Positions 8,987 to 20,220 of a DNA stretch of 64,000 nucleotides are shown here, piece after piece. This DNA comes from Symsagittifera roscoffensis (taxonomy: Eukaryota > Xenacoelomorpha > Acoela > Convolutidae). The DNA lies in contig NW_026970663.1 of the NCBI RefSeq assembly GCF_963678635.1, forward strand, positions 1 through 64,000, given 5' to 3'. Position 1 is the stretch's first letter; each line of letters opens with the position of its first letter. Both the position numbers and the translations under genes were made by a program. The notes below the pieces were generated by a model. That model was not told where the DNA came from, did no database searches, and worked only from the letters and a program-made list of their open reading frames with translations.

Positions 8987-9631
8987 ATGGCTAGTCCTTT
9001 ACAGATAATCTCAGTGTCTGATCGAGAAAGAACAATTATCTACCAAACATACACGAGAGAGTCGATTGCAGTCATCCATCAGCAGAAAGAGAGAGTCTCT
9101 CCGTCTACAGCAAGTCCGTTCAATGACTTGGCTCCCCGAAAAAACGACGAGAATCAAAACGAGGAATGGACTACAAAAAGTCATATCATGCTACAGAATT
9201 ACCTCCTTGATCACATCGATCTACTTAGACAGAATCGAAAACGAATGTACGAGAGTTGCACTATTCACGAGGGCTATCCGGCATTAGAAAAGACGGAGAT
9301 AAACGACACAACCTCGCTCGAGCAGTCTCCAAGAAAAATTCTCTTTGCGTATGACTGCGAGTCAATGCCGTTGTATGAAAATCAGGAGGGATGTATTCGT
9401 GATTATGCAGAGCGCGAAGCGTACTGGGATATTCCGACAGCAATGTCTCCCGAGTCGTTTGTTAGGGGAGCAGTTTCAACTCCAGAACAATCAACTTCCT
9501 ATTCGGATGCTCGGGTTTCATCTAGTGCGGAGACAATTGATCTAGTCGCCCCAGATCTCATTCAAGGCACTCCTCCAAATGCAGCTTGCTATGCGCCAAA
9601 AAAGAGAAAACTACAGTTTCGAGGTTTCTAA
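8987..9631 (+). CDS. Unknown accessory protein with C-terminal basic (NLS-like) motif
   Basis: An intact frame of 214 codons starts at ATG 8987 in good context (GTCATGG). The sequence is polar, Ser/Thr/Glu-rich and probably largely disordered. A possible helix lies at residues 65-85 (HIMLQNYLLDHIDLLRQNRKRMYES). The C-terminus ends in APKKRKLQFRGF, an NLS-like basic cluster. No known domain was recognised. It is the only plus-strand gene inside the inverted-repeat-bounded segment and faces away from the PC4-like gene. The lack of any break, unlike the capsid genes, hints at later insertion or relaxed decay, but the sample is small. Confidence 0.5.
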   Translation: MASPLQIISVSDRERTIIYQTYTRESIAVIHQQKERVSPSTASPFNDLAPRKNDENQNEEWTTKSHIMLQNYLLDHIDLLRQNRKRMYESCTIHEGYPALEKTEINDTTSLEQSPRKILFAYDCESMPLYENQEGCIRDYAEREAYWDIPTAMSPESFVRGAVSTPEQSTSYSDARVSSSAETIDLVAPDLIQGTPPNAACYAPKKRKLQFRGF

Positions 9632-9881
9632 TAACTTAAACAAAAAACTTTCCTTTGTTTCAAATATTATTCCAAGGTTTTATATTTTCATTTTTGTTTG
9701 ATTTGACTTCTAAGCTGTTTTAACATTACTGTGTGTATATTTTTTGTCTCAGTTTTTATTTTGCTTAATAGATCAATTAAAGTTTGCCCCGTAAAGTTGT
9801 CAGCAAAATGTTAGAGAAAAGCTAGAAAAAAATCACAAATCAAGAATAATTTTACGCTAAAATTGTTGTTTGAGAAAGAAT

Positions 9882-9903
9882 GAGAGAGAGAGAGAGAGAG
9901 AGA
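9882..9903 (+). repeat. GA dinucleotide microsatellite
   Basis: There are eleven uninterrupted GA units. They lie directly upstream of the hairpin cluster. Confidence 0.95.
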
Positions 9904-9938
9904 TAAATACACTTGCTCAGTAGTGAACCCCATTTGGG

Positions 9939-10125
9939 ATATCCTTTTCGGGATATTGCTTTCTTTTCAAAAGAAAGATAAATATGGAAGGGTCCAACAT
10001 TTTCTTGTTGGTAGTCCAACCATATTTATTTGGGTTTATTATCAAACACTCTCTGTCCTCTCTCTCATCATACTTTGTGCCCCTTGGTGTTAGCCAGGTC
10101 TTACGCAAAGTAACAGAGAGTGTTT
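9939..10125 (+). repeat. Cluster of four consecutive hairpins
   Basis: Four inverted repeats follow one another. ATATCC/GGATAT is at 9939-9956. CTTTCTTTT/AAAAGAAAG with a one-base loop is at 9959-9977. TAAATATGG/CCATATTTA is at 9979-10028, enclosing CCAAC/GTTGG. A 13-bp stem (10044-10056 with 10113-10125) encloses TACTTTG/CAAAGTA (10071-10077, 10106-10112). The density of exact stems is far above chance. It could be a structured RNA, a foldback element or a replication-related structure. Confidence 0.7.
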
Positions 10126-10734
10126 TAAGCCATAAATCTGCATTATATTACATTCATATACATGTTTTGGGTGTAAAACGGACAATTTTTTGGTAAAAAT
10201 ATGAAAAAAAAAAAATTGTTTTTTTTTTCGAAAAATGAACATGACCCTTAACCCTGCTCAGAAATTCATGGCAAATTGATTGAGGGTAGTTTCAATGGAT
10301 TTGGAGAGAAAAAAAATTTTTCCCAATTTTTTTTTTCAATATTTTCACAAAAATCAGATTTTCTCAAAAAATCACAACTTTTTAAGCGTCTACTCTCATT
10401 GATTGGGCTATAATTGTTTTTTTTTAATTTCTACGCTTGTCCTAATTACGTATCAGATAGCTCCTAAAAATTTCAAACCACATTCACTTGAATTTAAAAC
10501 GAGAACGAAGAATTCAAGCTAAAAATGAAGGAAAAAAGAAGTTAAAAAATTATGTTTTTTAAATTTCGAACTTGACCAGTAGAACTGTGCTCGAGGTCCC
10601 ACAAAACTTACTGGTTTTTTTGTTGATAGATATAAGAGACACTTTTTTAAACATTACTTTTCCGTTTTTCACAACATAAAAAGTTTGAGGTTTTCCTTTA
10701 TTTTGAAAAAAAAAATTTCACTTGAAATTACAGA

Positions 10735-10835
10735 ACGGGAGGCGTTCCCGAGGAGCGTAGCGACGAGCAACGCCGGGTTAGCTATTGCCCCTTAAACCAA
10801 ACGGCCATGCCTTAATATTTCGAAGGACATGATAT
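10735..10835 (-). repeat. Right arm of 101-bp inverted repeat with tRNA-like A-box
   Basis: This is the reverse complement of 7216-7316 with a handful of mismatches, mostly near the outer and inner edges. See the left arm for content. High similarity against a heavily mutated background suggests a recent origin or gene conversion between arms. Confidence 0.8.
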
Positions 10836-11537
10836 GAAATGTTTCACGGGACACTGAATGGCATGAAGGAAACTTTGATTCCGATATCTTTTACACATTC
10901 AAATGACAATCTATGCTTATCATGCATCGGTAACTATCAAGGTGTCAAATTTGCAAAATTTTCATTTTTTAAGTTTACTATTTTATTTCAACTTAATTAG
11001 TTAGTTGAGGCTTTACTTTCTGAATACTTATCTCATGTTTCTACTTTTTATTATACCTATTTACGCAAACCAAGAAGTGGGCTTGAAATCATTAGGAAAT
11101 TACTGTTTCACGGTTAAATTAGTCAGAAAAAGTTTTAGGCTCTATCTGAATCATTCTAAGCTTTAAATTTTGTAATTTAGTGCTGAAATGTTAATTGAAA
11201 GTCTAAACCAGTCCCCTAAAAAATGCCAAAACTTTATCGCTAACCCTTAAAATTAACAGCAAAAGTTTGAGGCTGTAAATGAATCAGTTTTTAGTATACA
11301 AAACCCCTGCACTTGAGCAGAGTGATGAGACATATAGAGCTTAAAGCTAGAATAAACCCTGTTTTTGGAAAGGAAAGTACTTATTGTCAAGACGGCGAAG
11401 TATAACTCTCGTTAATGGCTTCTACTTGCCCTTACCCGCAAAGTTTTTTGGTGCTAGTCACTTCTCGCTTTTGCTTTTTCATAACCAGTTCTACTTCTTG
11501 AAGTTTTCCTGAATTACTTCAGTAACTTCAACAAACA
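10836..11537. other. Non-coding AT-rich spacer upstream of polymerase gene
   Basis: No coding frame or repeat was recognised. The spacer probably contains the polymerase promoter and 5' leader; no clear TATA box was picked out. Confidence 0.5.
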
Positions 11538-12577
11538 ATGCCGAACTCTACTTCTATCGCGACACCTGTTCCTTGCCAGCAGTGCGGAAAAATACTGAGC
11601 TCTAAAAGGAACTTGAGAAGACATGAGCAAAAAGTTCACAAGATCCTTCCTCCCCCTCCTCCTCAAACTGTTTGCGATGAGTGTCTCGAGTCATTCGAGA
11701 GTTTGTCGGAAGCCCGAGAGCACGTCTAGCTGGTACATGACATGACTTCGAATAGTCATTGTATCTATTGCCATACAATATTTCTCACCGCGGAAAGCTA
11801 TGGACAACACTTGCTGAAGAAGCACGCATTGCCAGTTTGGGACGGCATTGAGACGACGTCTTCCGCTGCCCCAACGGAAAGCGCGTTCAGAGGCAAATTG
11901 CGTCGATACGATCTCAAAGTTGGTGAAAAAGAAATGGATTTGCTTCAAGTCATGATGCAAAACAAGGAGGAAATAGATGCTCTTATACTGGAAAGGGTCA
12001 AAGAGGGTCCGAACAAGGTGCAATTCCACGTGGAAGTGGGAATGATCAAAATTCCCACTGTGCAAGACGGGGAAAGTGGAAACTTCGAAAGGACCATGCT
12101 GTTTCTGAACACTAAGACATTGACAGTGTACTTCGAGGGAATAGCTGGGGTTCAATTCTTGGAACTGATTGAACATATGGTCAACCAAGTCAATTCGTTC
12201 TCTTCTCATGGTAGCGGATGGATTATTGACAGAATTGAAAAATTGCAAATCAGTTTCGCGGCCTTCTCACCAATAAGAGCAGGATCCTACCTCGAGCTAC
12301 CTGATGCACTCAGCGCAGCATCTACTCTGCTCACAAATATCAACACTAAAGATGATGACCGTTGCTTTCTCTACTGCTTTGTTGCCGCATATCACAATGT
12401 GAATAAGCCGGCCCTCTACCCCACATCTAGACGGTGGCTGGAGAAAAACAAAGTCTCAACCTACAATCTCGACAAAGAAGGAATTGTGAAAATCAATGGG
12501 GAATACGAAATGCCAATGGGTCTGATGGATATGGACAGATTTGAAAAGTTGAACAATTGTCAAATCAACGTCTTCCG

Positions 12578-12698
12578 GTAAGCAAATTCTAATTGCCTTC
12601 TAAAAACTTTAAAATTCCTTCAACAATGTTCTTCACCTATTCAAACACCCTTTTTATTTCATTCCAAACCTAGGTATAAAAATTATTTTTCTGTTCAG
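12578..12698 (+). other. Intron 1 of polymerase gene
   Basis: The 121-base intron begins GTAAGC and ends TGTTCAG. Joining the flanks keeps the polymerase frame across an Arg codon split 2/1. Without splicing, the frame stops at 12579. Upstream and downstream parts both match the N-terminal half of Polinton polymerases, so the intron is well supported. Confidence 0.8.
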
Positions 12699-15277
12699 GT
12701 ACAACGATGGCGAATTGTTGCTCATAAGAGTATCGAGCAGATTCACTACTAGCCTGATTGTGGACTTGTTGCTGCTGACAGATGGATCAAAATATCACTA
12801 TGTGTTGATAAGTGATCTCCAGAAACTGGTCGAGTACGTGCGGCACAAAGTGCACCGATTTCAATCTGAGATTTGTCGCAAATGTTTCCACACATGCGCT
12901 TCATTCGAAACTCTGAGAAGACATCAAGAACTGTGCTACCAAGACGAAGATGTCGTCATAACAATGCCCAAGCTGGGAAAAGATGACCACAAGTTCAAAA
13001 ACTTAACAGCTCGTTGGTACGTACCCAGAGTAATCTACTTTGATTTGGAGTCACTGCTCTTACCAGTATACGGACCGCAACCTGATCCGCAAAAATCTAG
13101 CACGCAAACAATTGAAATCCATCAACCGTGCGGCTACGCGTTAGCAGTAATCGAATTTGGGAAAAAAGACCTGTTAAAGTTTGAGCTTAAAAGAGGACCG
13201 AATGTGATGGAAGAGCTAATTAGCTCCCTTGAATCGTTAGCGAGACAAATTTACGTAGAAAAAAGGAAATATTACACTTTCACTGGTATAACAGACCAGG
13301 AACGGGAAGATGCTACAATTTGTTGGAAATGCGAGAATGATTTTTCCGACAATGATCAAGTGGTACTTGATCATTGCCATTACATCAAAAAATTTCCTGG
13401 GTTGGGCACACAATGAGTGAAACGTTAATAGAAAAACAACAAATTACATTCCAGTGGTAGCTCATAATTTGTCAAATTATGATTTACACTTTATAATCAA
13501 AGCGCTGGCCAAAAGCGATTCGGAAAACACTTTTTCCGTAATACCCGCATCTGAAGAAAAGTATATATCCTTGACAATCTCAGTCTACATAAAAACGTAC
13601 ACGGACAAAAACGGAAAAATCAAAAAACTCTACGTACGAAAATCTGAGATTCATCGATTCGTATAGGTTCATGCTAGCATCGTTGGCAAAACTTGTCGAT
13701 AATTTGCCCAACGAAAAGTTTTTTCTGCTGGAGAACTATTTTGAAAAACTCGGCCACTCACGTGAAAAAAGTCAGTCTGTTGAAACAGAAAGGGCATTAC
13801 CCCTACTCATACTTCAACTCATTCGAAAAATTCCGAGAAACTCGCCTTCCCCCACGAGCAATGTGGAAAAATAGTCTAACAGGAGGGTATGTGAGTGTTT
13901 CAAGAAGCGAGTACAATCATGCACTTAAAGTTTTCACCGAACTGAAGTGTGGCTCACTTGGTGATTACCACGACTTGTACTTGACTACAGATGTGCTATT
14001 GCTTGCTTCCGTTTTCGAAGCTTTTCGTGAAGTTTGCTATCAAACATACGGGCTGGATTGCGCCTGTTACTTCACGGCAAGTAACTTTTCCGGGGACGCC
14101 TTTCTAAAAGTTTGTAAGCCCGAACTGAAACTCTTAACGGACCGTGAACATCTAGACCTTGTGCAGCGAATGATACGAGGAGGCATGTCGTCGGTTTACG
14201 CGCACCGATTTTACAAAGCAAACAATAAATACCTCGACGATTTTTCGCCCTCAGAACCATCAAGCTACATCCTCAATATTGATGCAAACAATTTGTACGG
14301 GGAGATAATGAAACACTGCCCTTTGCCCTTAAACGATTTTTCAATAGTTGAAAAAAGTCTGGCAGACATACTGCTCACCAGCGAAACCTCAGAGTGGGGT
14401 TATATAGTTGAAGTCAATTTAACCATACCCGAAGAGCTTCACGACTTCTTTGCTGATTACCCCCTTGCCCCCTCTCGTGAAGTAGTGGACATCGGTGCAA
14501 TGAGCAACGAGCAAGTCGACATGTTGGGAAAATTGGGAATCACCACACTGCCAAAAGTGCCAAAGCTTCTACAGACCTTGCATCCTAAAGAAGGTTATGT
14601 TTTGCACTACCTTACCCTAAAATTGTACCATGAGCTGGGAATGAAAATAACTCACCTCGGAAAAGTTCTTCAGTTCCACCAAAGTCACTGGATGGCACCC
14701 TTTGTCGACCTCAACACCCGCCTACGAAAAGCAGCGTTAAATAAATTCCAGGAGAACTTCTACAAGCTAATTGTTAATTCAGCTTTCGGTAAGACAATGG
14801 AGTCTAAGTTAGAAAGAAAGAAGCTGGAGATTGTAAGGAATGAGAGAGAACTTTTACAAAAAACAGCTCTGAGCACAATGAAAAGCTTTCAAATCATTGA
14901 CGATCAATTAGCCACAATTAGCTTTTCAGTAACAAAAATATTGTGGGATAAACCTATGATAGTTGGTGCGACCATCCTAGACCTCGCCAAGCGTTTCATG
15001 TTTCAGTTTCATTATCAAAAAATGAAACCAAATCTAAACTTGGAACTCCTTTACTCCGACACGGATAGTTTTATTTACGCTATAAAAACTGATGACGTTT
15101 ACCGAGACTTGGAGAAAATAAAAGCTGATTTCGACTTTACAAATTACGATAAGGACCATTTCTTGTTCGAGGATACCAACAAGAAAGTTGTGCTGAAGTT
15201 CAAAGACGAGACTGGTGGGAAGCCGATCAGAGAATTCATCGCCCTAAAACCGAAACTATATTCGGTCGTCCTTAATG

Positions 15278-15606
15278 GTAAATAAAATTTAAGCCACCCT
15301 TCCACCCCCCATTCCTACCTTTTACAGAACAAAATTACCACCATCAACCTACCTACACCCCTTAATTTGTTGCATTAAACTATGGGCATTTAGCTAATTT
15401 AGGCAACATTATACAATGTTGCCTAAACGTTGATTTATCTGACAACATATTCCCTCTTTTTTCCTCTTTTTTAATCATAATTTAGAGTCTTCTGCTCTTT
15501 TTTGGTAAAATGAATCAAATTTTGTTCGGTATAAATTGAGTTGCTGAAGTGAAATGAAGCTATCCCCTACGTTGTAGAAAAGAATCATAATTTTGCTTCT
15601 GTTTAG
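15278..15606 (+). other. Intron 2 of polymerase gene
   Basis: The 329-base intron begins GTAAAT and ends CTGTTTAG. It splits a codon 1/2 and keeps the frame. The following exon carries the Polinton polymerase C-terminal segment (KQNKLALSPFDSKRF). Without splicing, the frame stops at 15283. Confidence 0.75.
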
Positions 15607-15843
15607 AAGGCACTCAAAAATTGAGTGCCAAAGGAATTAAACGGAGTGCACAGAGAGAACTGGTCCACCAAACCTTCAGGGACACATTATTCACTGGAAA
15701 AACAATGAGAGTGTACAACTATAATATAGTTTCGAAAGGTCACACCAATATGACAGTGAAACAAAACAAACTTGCATTATCACCATTCGACTCAAAACGT
15801 TTTCTACTTTTCGACGGAATTTCGACAGTGCCCTATATATGTA

Positions 15844-16075
15844 CAGGCGCGGATCTTGAAATTTCTGGAAGGGGTATTTTTTCAAAAAAAACTTTTAAAA
15901 ATTTTGTTGACCTTTTCTTAAGGTCGACTAAATTGATTTTCTGAGCTCTCCCAAACCACTCTAAGAACCTTAATTCGACGCCTTTAGAAAAAAAACTTTA
16001 TGGTCATTCAACCAAAAATGGATATCTCAAAAAAGTACAAAAGAGGTCGGCAAACCCCCCCCCCCCCCCCCCAAG
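15844..16075 (+). repeat. Left terminal inverted repeat of 8.86-kb element
   Basis: It pairs with the reverse complement of 24305-24700. Shared blocks include the CAGGCGC.GATCT tip, a self-complementary GTCGACC...GGTCGAC region, GAGCTCTCCCAAA, CGCCTTTAGAAAAA and CCAAAAATGG.TATCTC, ending at an 18-C homopolymer. Smaller copies of the same family occur at 30285-30540 and 31741-31982. Confidence 0.75.
16054..16072 (+). repeat. Poly-C homopolymer
   Basis: A run of about 18 C lies in the left terminal repeat; length errors are likely here. The matching place in the right arm is a shorter C/G-rich stretch. Confidence 0.85.
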
Positions 16076-16339
16076 CTACATCTGAAAAAAATCATGATTT
16101 ACCTTGAACTCATTCTAATAAATTTTTGTTACCTGATTTAGAGGGGAAAACAGAAAACAAACTTAAAAAGGCAAAATACAAAGTTCTTTTCCCATTTTCA
16201 ATGGTCGGATTAAAATCAAGCACGGTCGGTTGATGTCCAAGTAGCAGACAAACTTCGTCCACAATAACAGAAATTTCAAAAAAAGTTGTTCTTTCGTCGA
16301 CCATTGAGACTGTTCAAAAACTGTATTTGGATGCGTTCC

Positions 16340-16500
16340 TTTTTTCATTCTGTTCCGATCATTGAAATTTGGGAAGAATTTTTGTATTCAAGTGTAATTT
16401 TTTTCTCTTTTTTTATTCCTCTCAAAAAGGTGCCACAAAAAATCAACGGAATCGGCCTAGTGATATACCATATTAGTATAATTTCAGTCGCAATCTAAAC
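16340..16500 (+). repeat. Left copy of internal direct repeat
   Basis: It matches 23725-23880 in the same orientation, with moderate divergence. Shared blocks are TGTTCCGA.CATT, GGGA.GAT/A.TTTGTATTC and GTGATATA.CATATTA. The pair lies just inside the two terminal repeats and frames the tandem-repeat interior. Confidence 0.55.
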
Positions 16501-16851
16501 AAATTTGATAAAGTTTCAAAAAATTGTCCCCAAAATTGAGAGAAAATGAACGACAATGTTGAAGTTTTTTGTTAAGCTTTAAGCATATCACCCAAGTGAG
16601 CAGGCGCATTATAGAGGATAAGCACCAAAACTTTCCAGTAAGCCTTGAAAATTTTTTAGTAGATTCTTGTTTGAAGTATCTTAAAAACTTTTCGGATGTT
16701 TAAAAATTCAAAAAAGCAAAAAAAAAAATCTTTTGTTTTTTCAATCGTTTTTGCTTAGTTTGCCATGGATGTCGGTTTTTATACTGTCCATTCTTCAGAT
16801 TACATCACGGCCATGTAAATCGTTTTTTTAAAATATAGTTGGCATATTGTT

Positions 16852-16947
16852 TGTGGTACTTGCACACCAACTGAATTTCCTTGTTTTTTGTTTTCCATTT
16901 TGTGGTACTTGCACACCAACTGACTATGCTTGTTTTTTGTTTTCCAC
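16852..16947 (+). repeat. Two-copy tandem repeat, 49-bp period
   Basis: TGTGGTACTTGCACACCAAC begins at 16852 and again at 16901, followed in both by CTTGTTTTTTGTTTTCCA. The two units are almost identical, so this duplication is recent relative to its surroundings. Confidence 0.85.
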
Positions 16948-17499
16948 GCAAAGTCAGCTAGCTTGAAAAATCCAAAAAAAAGTTCAGGCGATGTTTCATG
17001 TTAAAGCCTTCTCTACTGCTTCATATTAAATGGTTCCGGTGATAATTCATGTTACAAAATAATTCATGATAATTGATGTTTCAAAATGATAATAGAAACA
17101 TAGTCAAAAATTTTTATCGAACCCTACTCAATTTCGAACATGATTTTAAAACATAATCAAAGACGAAAACTAAAAACAAATCGAGTTGAAAGAGGTTTTT
17201 GAATCGGTTTTTATCAGATTGTTTGCGTCTGAATGGGTAAAAAAGATGCAACAAGCAAAAAAAAAAGTTTTTTTTTTAAATTTTAAGGGTCAGGTTACAA
17301 AAATTGATTTTTTTTTCGCGGATTGAAAGTTTCTAACAGAACACGAAAAATTGGCGGCTTGCTTGCAAAATAAAGTTTTTTTGGGAGCTTACTTAAGTGA
17401 AAAAAAAAAGTTAAAAATGAAACATTCCTAAAGTTTTATCGTATTTTTGGGAAAATTTTAATATAGAATAGAACTGAAATCAGAAAACAATTATTCGTT

Positions 17500-20220
17500 G
17501 TTTGCTTAGACTGAATAGCAAAAACACGCCGACCATTTATTCTCTACATATTTTTTGCTTTTCACTTTGGAAAGCAAGTCACGATTGAAAAATTATTTGT
17601 TAACTCACGGAGTTCATCGAAATTGCTTAAAATTACACAACAGCATATTTTTTGTGCAAAATTTGTTCATCCGTTGTTCTCGAAGCTTTTGTCTAAATAA
17701 GGAAAAATGGCACATTAGTTTTCATGATTTGAGTTTTTTTACCTGAATGAGAATCAAAATTTAGAAGGCATGAAGATTATGACACGTTTGTGGCATATGA
17801 GTTTCTAGGCTTTCTTGATTTGCTTGGAGAAATTATCAACCCAGAGTATGGTTTCTTCGTTTTTTTTTCATCCGCTATATGCTAAGACTTAAGTTAAGTA
17901 GACAAGCTTTTCTGGACATAAAATTTTTTGATCCCATATGCTAACTATCACTGAAAAAGCATTAAGATACTGTCATTTTTTGTTAACCTCCAGGAGTTTT
18001 TTTGAAGCTACGTAATTCGCTTGGAAACGCCACACCTTAGGTATCTTTTCTTCCAAAACATTTTTATCTGCTTGTAGCTAATGCTTAGGCTAAATAGCAA
18101 AAAGTCACAGACCAGTCAGTCTCGACACGGCGTTCAATTGATGACACAATTGTAAAGACACATAAATTTTTTGATGGTGCCCTATTTGCACGAGGAAGTG
18201 ATCACATTGGAGGATAGTTAATTCCAAAGTTTTCTCATCCACTCTAAGCTAAGGTTTTGCGTGAGTTACACCAAAAAAAAAAAACCAATCATAGCAGACT
18301 TTAGTTTTGTATAATAAACCAAAACTGAAAAGACATTAAGATGATGAAATATTTGATAACCTACGGCAGTCTTTTGAGGTTGCATTATTTTCGCAAAAAA
18401 AGAAACAATTTTTAGCGCTGATTTTTTGCAAAACTCTGTTATCCGCTGTTTGATAAGATTTATTCTAAGTAGCAATTAATTGCAAACCAGCATTTGTCCA
18501 CATAACTTGGTTTCTCATATTTGTTTTTGCAATTTGAAAAGAAAAAACTAATAAAAAGATGTCAAAGTGATGGCAGTTTTATTAACTTACGGGAGTGGTT
18601 GGAGGTTGCAATTTTTGCCACAACAGCGAATCATAATACAGCAAACTTCCAAATGAAATTTGTTGGTCCAATGGTTGCTCAGTTTTAGTCTGATAAGCAA
18701 TCAAAATGGAGGCAATTTCTTCTCAAATTAAAGTTTCTGACTTTTCTAAATGCAAACTGCGTCTGAAAATTGGTTCAGTTGATGGCATATTGGATAACCT
18801 AAGGAAGTTATTTGTGATTGCCTTATTTGCGCGGGGAAAATCAACCTGAAACGTAGTTCCTTCCAAAGTTTTTTCATCAGCTGCTTGCTAATGTCTAGTC
18901 TGAGTAGCAAATAATGCAGACCATGTTTTGTTATCGAAGTTTTTTGTTTTTGTTTTGAATTGCGAATAACGACGAAAAAGGCGTCAGGATTATCGCAGTT
19001 TTCATGAAGTTTTTGATAGAGTTCTTGAGGTTGCTCTTTTTGCAGGCGGAACAAATCATTGTGTGCAAAGTACCTTCTAATTATGTTAATCGGTTGCGCG
19101 CAAAATTTTAGTATAAACAGCAACAGGCAAACAGACTATTGTTTCGTTTTCCAAATAAAGATTTGAAAAAAATTTCAAAAGCAAACCACGACTAGAAAAG
19201 CGTTAAAACAATGGCTCATTTGATAAATTACGGGAGTTTTTTGGGGATGCTGTTTTGCTCGAGAAACAAATTATCAAAGAGTAATTCCCATCGGCAACTT
19301 TTTTTTCGCTGTTCGCAGAGATTTAGTCTGAGTGAGCAGAAAACAGACCAGGTATTCTAAAAATAGCTTTTCGTCTGTAATTTTTTAATGCAATTCCAGA
19401 GTAAAAAAGCGTTCAGATGATGGTACATTTGATAACATACTAGAGCTCTTCGAAGTTGACCTAATTGAGCCTGGAAATAATCCACATTGACCGCTTTCCT
19501 TTGAAGTTCTTCCAACAGCTAGTTGCTAAGATTTATTCCGAGTAGCAAACAATTGCAGACCAAAATTTGTCGACATAGTTTTTCTATTTAACTTTGGAAT
19601 TCGCAAAAAGACTGAAAAAGTGTTCAGATGATTATTTTTTTAAATATCTTACTTTATTTATGTTGCTTCATTTGACCGCGGAACAAAAACTGATTTAAAG
19701 CGCGTTTCTTTTATTTTTCTGTTCGCTAAAGTTTAGTTTTAGTGGCAAAAAAATCAGACCAGTTTTTCTACTTCTTCTGCGTATAAAAAACGCAAGGAGG
19801 CTAAGATTTTTTCGCTCTTGGCTAAAGTTCAGTCTTAGTCGCATAAAAACGCAGACCTGTTTTACTGGGAACTTTACTTGAAAAATAAATTGGAAAGCAA
19901 GTTACGACTAAAAAAAAACGTTAAAAACTGGCAGATTTGATTTGTTACAGAGTGATTTCAGGCTGGTTTTTTTGATTAGGGAAAACATCCCTCTAGAACT
20001 AAGTTCTTTCCAAAAGTAGTTTATTCGCATTCCGCTAACTATCAGGCCAGGCAGCAAAAAACCACAGCCAATTTTTGTCGAAAATGCTTTTTATTGTTTT
20101 TTGGGAAGCAAATATCCACTGAAAAACTATTGAAACGATAACTTTTTGATAAATTACGAGAGTGATTTGATGTTGCTTTAATTGGGCGAGGAAAAAATTA
20201 ACTGAAAGTGTAGGTGTGCC
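17500..20220 (+). repeat. Diverged tandem array, unit about 215 bp (array 1)
   Basis: A recurring order of motifs is seen: GCTAAG.TTTAGTCTGAGTAGCAAA, then .GCAGACCA, then an AAAA.CG/TTAAGATGATGG.A block, TTTGATAA.TTACGGGAGT, TTTGAGGTTGC and finally CCAAAGTTTTTTCATC. Units start near 18320, 18540, 18760, 18970, 19190, 19400 and 19610, giving a period of roughly 210-220 bases. Individual units are strongly diverged. It looks like an old minisatellite or satellite amplified inside the host element. Confidence 0.65.

Larger units (their letters stand above)
9632..10734. other. Non-coding AT-rich stretch with microsatellite and hairpins
   Basis: No convincing coding frame is present. The stretch holds a GA microsatellite, a cluster of hairpins, and long A and T homopolymer runs at 10,200-10,400 and 10,690-10,715. 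It separates the accessory ORF from the right inverted-repeat arm. Confidence 0.6.
1..15843 (+). mobile_element. Maverick/Polinton (adintovirus-like) endogenous element, left end outside window
   Basis: The hallmark Polinton gene set is on one strand: A32-type ATPase, retroviral-type integrase, penton and double-jelly-roll capsid proteins, adenain-type protease and protein-primed DNA polymerase B. Gene order from ATPase to protease is that of animal Polintons, with neighbouring genes touching or overlapping by a few bases. Integrase, penton, major capsid, protease and polymerase each contain frameshifts or stops, so this is a fossil copy. No terminal inverted repeat of the Polinton itself was identified. 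The right side is interrupted at 15,844 by a large insertion, and a true right end could lie beyond 24,700. Confidence 0.9.
11538..15843 (+). pseudogene. Protein-primed family B DNA polymerase of Polinton, two introns, broken
   Basis: Exons are 11538-12577, 12699-15277 and 15607 to the insertion at 15,843. The N-terminus has three C2H2 fingers (CQQC..., CDEC..., CIYC...), the second cut by an in-frame TAG at 11727. Later come ICRKCFHTC (second zinc site), an exonuclease motif FDLESLL, an HNH-like CWKC...LDHCHY insert and AHNLSNYD. Pol motif A is DANNLYG, motif B is VNSAFGKTMES, motif C is YSDTDS, and a late K.Y motif is LKPKLYS. Breaks are a frameshift near 13390, stops at 13414 and 13418, and frameshifts near 13645 and 13770. 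This enzyme would replicate the element; the copy is dead. Confidence 0.88.

Noticed and set aside
9882..9903. CRISPR or origin-like array near the GA repeat and hairpins
   Set aside because: No repeat-spacer pattern; it is a simple dinucleotide microsatellite in eukaryotic DNA.
7216..10835. Inverted repeats as the terminal repeats of two tandem Polintons (right end of one, left end of the next)
   Set aside because: Geometrically possible, but the single gene set with polymerase in normal order and no second set of genes makes one interrupted element the simpler reading; kept only as an alternative.
16286..19123. Scattered hydrophobic frames of 60-125 codons on both strands
   Set aside because: They fall inside the diverged tandem repeats, are not kept between repeat units and are expected from T-rich DNA.
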